Below are positions 57,546-64,000 of a DNA stretch of 64,000 bases, one piece after another (the first letter of the stretch is position 1; every line of letters starts with the position of its first letter). Under the pieces are notes generated by a model, which worked only from the letters and a program-made list of their open reading frames with translations, made no database searches and was not told the origin of the DNA. A program made the position numbers and the translations under genes. This DNA comes from Gaiella occulta (GTDB taxonomy: Bacteria; Actinomycetota; Thermoleophilia; Gaiellales; Gaiellaceae): positions 1 through 64,000 of the forward strand of contig NZ_QQZY01000002.1 in assembly GCF_003351045.1 (NCBI RefSeq), in the 5' to 3' direction.

Positions 57546-58040
57546 ATGCGCCTTGCAGCACTGGCCCTCGCCGCTCTCGCCCTCTCGGCGTCCACCGCCG
57601 TGGGAGGGAGGAACGCCCCCACCGGGTCGCTGTCGCTCGAGGACGGACGGGGCATCGTCAAGATCGTGGGCAGGGGGGTGCTCGTCGGGCGCATCGACCG
57701 AGGCTCGCTCGAGATCCAGGACCTGAGCCCTGCCGACCAGTGGAGCCCGCGCGTGAACGGCGTGCCACGCGGCAAGGTCGTGGGGCTGCGCGGGCAGAAC
57801 GTCCTCTTCTTCGTGCCCGGCGGGCGCTACCGCATCGTCGCGCGCGGCGAGGGCATCTCGATCTCCGCCCGCGGCGCCGGCCAGGCGGTCATCGACGGCG
57901 AGCCGGATGCGACGGGAGCCGCCGGAACGTTCGCGATCGGCGACGATGCGCCACAGCCGCTGCCGCAGACGCGGCTGCGGCTCGTCTTTCCGGCGTCCGA
58001 CGTGCCTGCGCCGGTCGATTCCGGCAAACTGCGCCCGTGA
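57546..58040 (+). CDS. Exported protein of unknown function upstream of a two-component system
   Basis: This 164-residue protein has a signal peptide (MRLAALALAALALSASTAVG) and a beta-rich secreted part (GIVKIVGRGVLVGRIDRGSL, FFVPGGRYRIVARGEGISIS). ATG 57546 is preferred over ATG 57519 because the signal peptide then starts at once. The stop overlaps the response regulator GTG by four bases. It may be the sensed or controlled partner of the two-component system. No family is recognised. Confidence 0.7.
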   Translation: MRLAALALAALALSASTAVGGRNAPTGSLSLEDGRGIVKIVGRGVLVGRIDRGSLEIQDLSPADQWSPRVNGVPRGKVVGLRGQNVLFFVPGGRYRIVARGEGISISARGAGQAVIDGEPDATGAAGTFAIGDDAPQPLPQTRLRLVFPASDVPAPVDSGKLRP

Positions 58041-58741
58041 CGGCGCCGCAGACAGTCCTCGTCGTCGAGGACGAGAGCTCGATCGCCTCCTTCGTCGCCC
58101 TCTACCTGAAGAACGCGGGGTACGGGGTGAAGGCGGTGGGCAGCGGCGGGGCGGCGCTGAACGCGATCGCGGCGGAGATGCCGGCGCTCATCATCCTCGA
58201 CCTCAACCTGCCCGACATGGACGGCATCGAGATCTGCCGCCGCGTGCGCAAGAGCTCCGACGTGCCGATCCTGATGCTGACCGCGCGGGACGAGGACGTG
58301 GACAAGATCATCGGCCTCGAGGTCGGCGCGGACGACTACCTGACGAAGCCGTTCAACCCGCGGGAGCTCGTTGCCCGCGTGAAGAGCGTGCTGCGCCGAT
58401 CCGCGCCCGACCGCCGGCGCGAGGAGGGTGACGAGCTCCGCCACGGCGACCTCGTCATCAACGCCGGCCGGCGCGAGGTGATGGTGGGCGACGACGAGAT
58501 CCAGCTCGCCCCGAAGGAGTTCGACCTGCTCTGGGAGCTGCTCGACCACCGCGGCATCGTGCTCACGCGCGATCAGCTGCTCGAGCGCGTGTGGGGCTAC
58601 ACGTTCGCGGGCGACACGCGCACGGTCGACGTGCACGTGCGCCAGATACGCCGCAAGCTCGGCGACGCCTCGCCGATCGTGACCGTGTGGGGCGTCGGCT
58701 ACAAGGTCGCGCACGACCGCACGAGCGCTCCCGCCGCGTAG
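58037..58741 (+). CDS. OmpR/PhoB-family response regulator
   Basis: This 234-residue protein has a receiver domain (VLVVEDESS, phosphorylation site Asp55 in LIILDLNLPDMDG, LTARDED, YLTKPFNPREL) and a C-terminal winged helix (LAPKEFDLLWELLDHRGIVL, TVDVHVRQIRRKL). It forms a two-component pair with the kinase 40 bases downstream. GTG 58037 overlaps the stop of the exported protein gene, so the three are probably co-regulated. Confidence 0.95.
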   Translation: MTAPQTVLVVEDESSIASFVALYLKNAGYGVKAVGSGGAALNAIAAEMPALIILDLNLPDMDGIEICRRVRKSSDVPILMLTARDEDVDKIIGLEVGADDYLTKPFNPRELVARVKSVLRRSAPDRRREEGDELRHGDLVINAGRREVMVGDDEIQLAPKEFDLLWELLDHRGIVLTRDQLLERVWGYTFAGDTRTVDVHVRQIRRKLGDASPIVTVWGVGYKVAHDRTSAPAA

Positions 58742-58781
58742 CGGCCGCTGGGCCGGCAGCAGCCGCCCCTACAATCGGAGC

Positions 58782-60179
58782 GTGCCCGGGTCGCTGCGCT
58801 TCCGCCTGCCGGCCCTGTTCCTGCTGGGGATCGTGCTCGCCGGCGTCGTCGCCGCTGCCATCTCGTTGCGGCTGTTCCAGACCTACACGCGCACCCAGTC
58901 GGTGCAGGAGCTGCGACGCGAGGCCTCGGGCCTCTCGCAACTCTACGCGGATGCGGCGCTGCGGGCCGCCGACGAAGGCTCGGCTGCGATCGACTTCGCC
59001 GCGTCGAAGCTGGAGCTGGCGACGGGCGACAGGATCTTCTACATCGGCGCCTCGCTGTTCCCCGGGCAGGACTCGGGCCTGCCGCGCCTCGCCGAGTCCG
59101 CGGTGCCGTCGCGGGTGTCGGCGCTGCGCGAGACGGTCACGTTCGAGTTCACGCCGCCGGGAAGCGGCCGGCCGTACCTCGCCGCCTCGGCCCCGGTGCG
59201 CCTGGAGCCGGAGAGCGACGCGCTCGGCGCGATCATCGTCGCCAAGCCGCGCACCGAGCTGCGCGACCAGTGGCTGCCGCTCGTCGGGCGCCTCGCCGCC
59301 GCGTTCGCCGTCGGCGCGGTGCTCTCCGGCCTCCTCTCGTGGTGGCTCTCGAGGCGGATCACGGGGCCCGTGCTCGCGCTCTCGGGCGCCGCCGACGAGA
59401 TCGCGGACGGCAACTACGCGGTGCGCGTTCCCGTCTCCCAGGGAGGCGACGAGATCAGCCACCTGGCGGAGCGCTTCAACGAGATGGCGGCCCGGCTCGC
59501 GGCCACCGAGGAGCGCGAGCGCCAGTTCCTGATGTCCGTCTCGCACGAGCTGCGCACGCCGCTGACCGCGATCAAGGGGCACGTCGACGCCCTGCGCGAC
59601 GGGCTCGTCGCCGACCCGGAGCTCGTGCAGGCGTCCCTCGACGTCGTCGCCGCGGAGACGGTGCGCCTCGAGCGGCTCGTCGGAGACGTGCTCGACCTCG
59701 CCAAGCTCAACGCGCACCGGTTCACCGTCCATGCCCAGGAGGTGCACATGGGCGCCCTCGTCGAGCAGGCGTACGCCACGTTCGGCGAGGAGGCGCGCAG
59801 GCGAGAGATCGACTACCGATTGTCGGGCACGGACGAGGCGCCGACGATCGTCACCGACGGCGACCGCGTGCTGCAGGTGATCTCGAACCTGCTCGCGAAC
59901 GCGTTCCGCTGGACGCCGGACGGCGGCCTGATCGAGCTCGCAGCCGCAGCGGCAGGCGGCCGCGTCGCGGTCGAGGTGCGCGATTCCGGGCCCGGTATCC
60001 AGCCGGCCGAGCGGGAGCGGATCTTCGTCCCGTTCATCTCGCGCGACACCACCGGGACGGGACTCGGACTGCCCATCGCGCGCGAGCTCGCGGTCGCGCT
60101 CGGCGGGCAGATCGAGCTCGAGTCCGACGTCGGGCGGGGCAGCTGCTTCCGGCTCGTCCTGCCCGCCGTGCGCCCCTGA
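58782..60179 (+). CDS. Membrane sensor histidine kinase
   Basis: This 465-residue kinase has an N-terminal membrane helix, an extracytoplasmic sensor of about 120 residues, and a second helix (LAAAFAVGAVLSGLLSWWLS). A HAMP linker, DHp domain with His255 (SVSHELRTPLTAIKGH) and HATPase (NLLANAFRW, VRDSGPGIQP, TGLGLPIARELA) follow. TACAAT (58770-58775) ends 7 bases before GTG 58782, so it has its own leaderless promoter after the regulator. Confidence 0.94.
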   Translation: MPGSLRFRLPALFLLGIVLAGVVAAAISLRLFQTYTRTQSVQELRREASGLSQLYADAALRAADEGSAAIDFAASKLELATGDRIFYIGASLFPGQDSGLPRLAESAVPSRVSALRETVTFEFTPPGSGRPYLAASAPVRLEPESDALGAIIVAKPRTELRDQWLPLVGRLAAAFAVGAVLSGLLSWWLSRRITGPVLALSGAADEIADGNYAVRVPVSQGGDEISHLAERFNEMAARLAATEERERQFLMSVSHELRTPLTAIKGHVDALRDGLVADPELVQASLDVVAAETVRLERLVGDVLDLAKLNAHRFTVHAQEVHMGALVEQAYATFGEEARRREIDYRLSGTDEAPTIVTDGDRVLQVISNLLANAFRWTPDGGLIELAAAAAGGRVAVEVRDSGPGIQPAERERIFVPFISRDTTGTGLGLPIARELAVALGGQIELESDVGRGSCFRLVLPAVRP

Positions 60180-60215
60180 GCGGCCCCACGAGCGGTGCCG
60201 ACCGGGCGCGGCTGT

Positions 60216-62462
60216 ATGGTGCCGCCACCGCAAGAGGGGAGGGGGGAGACCATCCGGCACGAGAGCGGCACGCCGGCGCGCGCGGACGCCGGCACTGACA
60301 CGGTCATAGCGCTGCTGCAGCAGCTCGCAGAGACGATCGGGACACGCTACGCGCTCCTCGGCCGGATCGACCCCGACGGCGTCGTGCACGCGTCGACGGT
60401 GTCGGCCGGCGGCGCCGTCACGACCGGCATCGCATACGCACTCGCCGGGACGCCCTGCGAGCAGGTCGCCTCGGGCGGCGTCTGCGTCTACCCGCGCGGT
60501 GTCAGCGGGCTCTTCCCCGGCGACGCGCTGCTCGTGTCGATGGGAATCGAGTCCTACGCGGGGATCGCGCTGCGCGACGTCGACGGCCGCTTCGTCGGCT
60601 TGCTCGCCGCGCTCGGGACGGAGCCGCTGCACCGTCGCGCACGCGTCGAGCCCACGCTGCGCCTCTTCGCCGCGCGCGTACGCGCCGAGATCGGCCGCAT
60701 CGACGCGGAGTCCGCCCTGCGCGCGAGCGAGCGTCGGCTTCGCAGCCGCGACGCGATCCTCGCCGCGGTCGCCGACGCGTCCGAGCGGCTCGTACGCGCG
60801 CAGCGCTGGAGCGATGTCGTGCCCGAGATGCTCGAGCTCGTCGGGCGCGCCGCGGCGGCAGGCCGCGCCTACCTCCTCGAGGTCGTCGAGACCGCCGCCG
60901 GCACGTGCTCGCGCCTCGCCTTCGAATGGGTGGAAGCCGGCGTGACACCGCCGGCGTCCGACCCGCTCCTGCACGACGTCCCCGTGCCGGAGGAGGCGGT
61001 CGCGCGGCTACGGCGCGGCGAGGTCGTCCACGAGACGCGAGCGACCGCTCCCGCGCCCGTCCGGGAGGCGTGTGGGCGCGAGGGGACGATGTCGGCGCTC
61101 CTCGTCCCCGTCATCGTCGACGGCACGCTCGAGGCGATCGTCGGCTTCGACGACTGCGAGCAGGAGCGGCGCTGGCAGCCGTCCGAAGTCGAGGCGCTGC
61201 GGCTGGCGGCGGGCGCTCTCGCCGCAGCGGCCGAGCGTGAGCGCGCGATCGAGGGAATGCAGACGCGCGAGCGCATCCTCGAAGCCCTCGCCGCGGCCGC
61301 CGAGCGCCTCTTCCGGGCGGCTTCGTGGGAGCTCGCCATCGACGACGTGCTCGCGCTCCTCGGCCGCGCGACCGGCGCCAGCCGCGCCTACATCTTCCAG
61401 ATGCGCGCGGTCGACGGCGGCGTCGCGTCGACGCTGACCCACGAGTGGGTGGCCGACGGCGTCGAGCCCTCGCTCCGGACAGGGATCTGGACGGACTTCC
61501 CCGAGCCGCCCGAGGTGCTCCGCCTCCTCGAGCGTGGCGAGCCGCATCTACTGCGCCGTGACGATGCGAGCGGCGCCGTGCGGCGTGCGCTCGAGCAGGA
61601 GGGCACGCTCAGGGCCATCAGCTTCCCGATCATCTCGGAGCGGGGCTTGCTCGGCGAGATCGGCTTCGACGACTGCGTGCGCGAGCGGGACTGGATCTCG
61701 TCGCAGCGCGACGCCCTGCGCGCGGCAGCCGGCATCATCGGGGCGGCGATCGAGCGCAGCAGGGTCGAGGCGGCGTTGCGGGAGAGCGAAGGCCGGCTGC
61801 TGCAGGCACAGAAGATGGAGGCGATCGGACGGCTCGCGGCCTCCGTCGCGCACGACTTCAACAACGTCCTCACGGCCGTCGACGGCTACGCCTCGCTGTT
61901 GCGCGAGGAGCTGACCGGCGAGCAGCGCCGCTTCGCCGACGACATCCTCGAGGCGTCGTCGAGCGCCCACGACCTCGTCTCCCGGTTGCTCTCCCTGGGT
62001 CGCCCGTGCCCGTTGGAGGTCGTCGACCTCGACCTGCAGCTGCTCGTGCGCGAGGTGCAGCCGCTCGTCGCCGGCATCGTCCGGCCACACGTCGACCTCT
62101 CGCTCGAGCTCGCGCCGGCGGCCGTCCGCGCCGACCGCACGCAGGTGCAGCAGCTGCTGCTCAATCTCGTCACGAACGCCGTGGACGCGATGCCGGCCGG
62201 CGGCACGCTCCGCCTCGAGACGGGCTGTGACAGAGCGCGGAGCCGTGCCCGGCTCGTCGTCGCCGACACCGGCGTGGGCATGGACGCGGCGACGCGCGAG
62301 CGCTGCTACGAGCCATTCTTCACGACGAAGGGGGAGGGGCGGGGGACAGGCCTCGGGCTCGCTACCGTCTACGGGATCGTCATGGGGCTCGACGGCACGA
62401 TCGAGCTCGAGAGCGAGCCGGGCGCGGGCACCCGGTTCACGATCGAGCTGCCCGCGGCGTAG
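60216..62462 (+). CDS. Soluble histidine kinase with three GAF-like domains
   Basis: This ~740-residue protein has three GAF-like sensor units: about residues 30-170 (LAETIGTRYALLGRIDPDG), 190-340 (LELVGRAAAAGRAYLLEVVE) and 360-510 (LALLGRATGASRAYIFQMRA). A NtrB-like DHp with VAHDFNNVLTAVDGYASLL and a HATPase (NLVTNAVDAMPAGG, GRGTGLGLATVYGIV) follow. No membrane segment or receiver is present. The start is uncertain: ATG 60216 lies in a TATGGT box. A strong AGAGGGGAGGGGGGAG site at 60234-60249 precedes only an ATC at 60252. Confidence 0.88.
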   Translation: MVPPPQEGRGETIRHESGTPARADAGTDTVIALLQQLAETIGTRYALLGRIDPDGVVHASTVSAGGAVTTGIAYALAGTPCEQVASGGVCVYPRGVSGLFPGDALLVSMGIESYAGIALRDVDGRFVGLLAALGTEPLHRRARVEPTLRLFAARVRAEIGRIDAESALRASERRLRSRDAILAAVADASERLVRAQRWSDVVPEMLELVGRAAAAGRAYLLEVVETAAGTCSRLAFEWVEAGVTPPASDPLLHDVPVPEEAVARLRRGEVVHETRATAPAPVREACGREGTMSALLVPVIVDGTLEAIVGFDDCEQERRWQPSEVEALRLAAGALAAAAERERAIEGMQTRERILEALAAAAERLFRAASWELAIDDVLALLGRATGASRAYIFQMRAVDGGVASTLTHEWVADGVEPSLRTGIWTDFPEPPEVLRLLERGEPHLLRRDDASGAVRRALEQEGTLRAISFPIISERGLLGEIGFDDCVRERDWISSQRDALRAAAGIIGAAIERSRVEAALRESEGRLLQAQKMEAIGRLAASVAHDFNNVLTAVDGYASLLREELTGEQRRFADDILEASSSAHDLVSRLLSLGRPCPLEVVDLDLQLLVREVQPLVAGIVRPHVDLSLELAPAAVRADRTQVQQLLLNLVTNAVDAMPAGGTLRLETGCDRARSRARLVVADTGVGMDAATRERCYEPFFTTKGEGRGTGLGLATVYGIVMGLDGTIELESEPGAGTRFTIELPAA

Positions 62463-62484
62463 GCGGAGCAGTACGATCGGCGCC

Positions 62485-63396
62485 GTGCCCGAGGCCGCCG
62501 CCAGCGCCGACGCCGTGGAGCTGCCGCGTCGCCGCTCGCCGCGCCGAGCCGCGCTCGTGGCGCTGCGCCCGCGGCAGTGGGCGAAGAACCTGCTGCTCTT
62601 CGCCGGCATCATCTTCGCCGCCAAGCTCGGCGAGGTCGTGCGGTGGGCCGAGGCGCTCACCGCGTTCGCCGTCTACTGCGCCGCCTCGAGCGCCGCCTAC
62701 ATCGTCAACGACGTGCAAGACGCCGACGACGATCGCCGTCATCCGGTCAAGAGGCGCCGCCCGGTGGCCGCCCGCGAGCTCACGAACCGGCAGGCGCTCA
62801 TGCTCGCCGCCGTTCTGGGGGTCGCCGCCCTCGTGCTCGCCGCCGCGCTCGGGGCGCCGTCGGTCGCGCTGCTCGCTGCGTTCGCGCTCCTGCAGGCGGC
62901 GTACACCCTGCAGCTCAAGCACGTCGCCCTCGTCGACGTGCTCGTGATCGCGGGGCTGTTCGTGATCCGGGCGGCCGCCGGGGCGGCGGCCGTGGACGTC
63001 CGCATCTCCCCGTGGCTGCTCGTCTGCACGGGGCTGCTGGCGCTCTTCCTCGCTCTCGGCAAGCGCCGCGCGGAGCTCGTGCTCGTCGAGCGCACCGCGC
63101 ACCGTGGACGGCCGGTGCTCGACGGGTACTCGATCGTGCTCGTCGACCAGCTCCTGACGGTGGTCGCCGCCGCCACGATCGCGGCGTACACCGTGTACAC
63201 GCTGACGGCCCGCGACACGCCGGCGCTCGCCGCCACCGTGCCATTCGTCGTCTTCGGGCTCCTCCGCTACCTGCTGCTCGTCCACCGGCACTCCGCCGGG
63301 GAGGAGCCGGAGAACGTGCTGCTCGGCGACCTGCCGATCCTCGTCGCCGTCGCGGGCTGGGCGGTCACCTCTGCCGCGATCCTCGCCTTCGCGTAG
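62485..63396 (+). CDS. UbiA-family prenyltransferase, decaprenyl-phosphate phosphoribosyltransferase-like
   Basis: This 303-residue protein has eight or nine membrane helices and the aspartate-rich motif NDVQDADDDRRHPVK (75-89) that binds the prenyl phosphate. The LRPRQWAKNLLLFAG start and SPWLLVCTGLLALFLALGKR region match the DPPR synthase group (Rv3806c type), which makes the arabinose donor precursor of actinobacterial cell walls. TACGAT (62472-62477) ends 8 bases before GTG 62485. Other arabinan genes are not in view. Confidence 0.9.
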   Translation: MPEAAASADAVELPRRRSPRRAALVALRPRQWAKNLLLFAGIIFAAKLGEVVRWAEALTAFAVYCAASSAAYIVNDVQDADDDRRHPVKRRRPVAARELTNRQALMLAAVLGVAALVLAAALGAPSVALLAAFALLQAAYTLQLKHVALVDVLVIAGLFVIRAAAGAAAVDVRISPWLLVCTGLLALFLALGKRRAELVLVERTAHRGRPVLDGYSIVLVDQLLTVVAAATIAAYTVYTLTARDTPALAATVPFVVFGLLRYLLLVHRHSAGEEPENVLLGDLPILVAVAGWAVTSAAILAFA

Positions 63397-63405
63397 GAGC
63401 CTCCG

Positions 63406-63849
63406 TCAGGAGGCGGCCGCGACGTGCTCGGAGCGCAGCGGCACGACCTCGCCGCCGGCGGCCGACTCGATCCGCTGCAGGCGGCCGTCGACGCCCCGCC
63501 AGCCCGACGAGACGAGGTCGACGAGGAGCGTGAGATCGTCGAGGCGCGCGTTGCGCTCGGCGATCAGCTCCTGCTCGAGCCGCTCCAGGCGACCGATCAC
63601 GTTGTTCAGCAGACCGCGAATCTCGCCCAGGTTGCGCGCGACCGGCAGCACCTCGCGGCGCAGTCCTTCCTGCACCGCGTCGCCGACCCGATCCGGCACC
63701 GCCGCCGCAAGCGCCGCCGCGACCCGGCCGAGCGCCTCCACCTCCTCGCGCGAGCGCTGGAGCGCCGCCTCGAACCGTGCTTCCTCGCGGCGACCCTCGC
63801 GCGCCTCCGCGATGCGCCGCTTCGCCCGTTCCAGTGCCTGCTCGTCCAT
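63406..63849 (-). CDS. Coiled-coil protein of unknown function
   Basis: This 147-residue protein is almost wholly helical and charged ([60 protein letters not shown]), consistent with a long coiled coil. A short hydrophobic patch ([12 protein letters not shown]) lies near the end. No family is recognised. TAGCCT (minus strand, 63862-63857) ends 8 bases before ATG 63849. It is divergent from queA. Confidence 0.65.
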   Translation of the reverse strand: MDEQALERAKRRIAEAREGRREEARFEAALQRSREEVEALGRVAAALAAAVPDRVGDAVQEGLRREVLPVARNLGEIRGLLNNVIGRLERLEQELIAERNARLDDLTLLVDLVSSGWRGVDGRLQRIESAAGGEVVPLRSEHVAAAS

Positions 63850-63856
63850 GGGCGCA

Positions 63857-63866
63857 AGGCTACTCT
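63857..63866. promoter_or_regulatory. Overlapping divergent -10 boxes (coiled-coil gene and queA)
   Basis: AGGCTACTCT contains TAGCCT on minus, 8 bases before ATG 63849, and TACTCT on plus (63861-63866), 10 bases before ATG 63876. Confidence 0.45.
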
Positions 63867-63875
63867 GGCCGTCGG

Positions 63876-64000
63876 ATGAGATCGGCCGAGCTCGACTACG
63901 ACCTGCCGCCGGAGCTGATCGCGCAGCATCCGCCGCGGCGGCGCGACGCCTCGCGGCTGCTCGTCTACGAGCGCGAGACGGGTGCCGTGCGCCATCGCAC
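63876..64000 (+). CDS. queA: S-adenosylmethionine:tRNA ribosyltransferase-isomerase QueA (N-terminal part, cut by window end)
   Basis: The 41 visible residues give the conserved QueA start ([20 protein letters not shown], then [11 protein letters not shown]). QueA transfers the ribosyl part of SAM to the queuosine precursor in tRNA, the step before QueG, whose gene is at 42092. The rest lies beyond the window. Confidence 0.92.
   Translation, partial: MRSAELDYDLPPELIAQHPPRRRDASRLLVYERETGAVRHR

Noticed and set aside
1-64000. CRISPR arrays, rRNA genes, prophage and replication origin
   Set aside because: No direct-repeat arrays, no rRNA-like sequence, no phage structural genes and no dnaA-box clusters were seen on reading both strands.

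Overview
The window is very GC-rich, tightly packed bacterial chromosome. Its content points to an actinomycete of the class Thermoleophilia (Gaiellales or Solirubrobacterales relatives). The grounds are a fused PafB/PafC WYL regulator, a decaprenyl-phosphate phosphoribose synthase-like UbiA protein, actinobacterial-type pdxST-yebC-ruvCAB order, many GTG starts and ATGA/GTGA overlaps. This placement is an inference from gene content, not from a phylogeny.

Layout. 1-400 is the tail of an IS1634/IS4-type transposase. 770-6660 holds a PHP phosphatase, a degenerate and a normal cold-shock protein, tatA, ung, infA (apparently with an AUC start), an MFS carrier and a methyltransferase. 7325-14455 is a catabolic island built on gamma-glutamylation: SDR, APC permease, glutamine-synthetase-like ligase, PuuD-type hydrolase, aldehyde dehydrogenase and a second SDR. 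14477-17340 holds small genes, a CAU tRNA and an AbiE-type toxin-antitoxin pair. 17651-28082 carries a membrane protein, pdxS-pdxT-yebC-ruvC-ruvA-ruvB, recJ and rel. 28284-31329 (minus strand) holds a GAF protein, a thioesterase, a phosphomannomutase and an endonuclease IV-like protein. 31376-36642 holds ccmE-ccmF-ccmI-like cytochrome c maturation genes, an M23 hydrolase and hpt. 36737-40684 is a four-gene operon: metallophosphoesterase, cyclic 2,3-diphosphoglycerate synthetase, 2-phosphoglycerate kinase and a divergent GlpX. 40782-47322 holds a DUF59 protein, an oxidoreductase, queG, a histidine kinase, PafBC and zinc-ribbon proteins. 47368-53531 holds an aldehyde dehydrogenase, a P450, a thiolase, a LysR regulator and a 3-hydroxyacyl-CoA dehydrogenase. 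53519-57437 encodes three ion transporters. 57546-62462 encodes an exported protein and a two-component system plus a triple-GAF kinase. The window ends with UbiA, a coiled-coil protein and the start of queA.

Two things stand out. First, a complete predicted route from 2-phosphoglycerate to cyclic 2,3-diphosphoglycerate, a solute known from methanogenic archaea, is encoded as one translationally coupled operon in a bacterium. Second, about 26 genes have a TANNNT hexamer whose last T lies exactly 7 or 8 nt before the start codon and usually no Shine-Dalgarno. That is the signature of leaderless mRNAs. Several divergent gene pairs share overlapping, near-symmetric -10 boxes of this kind.
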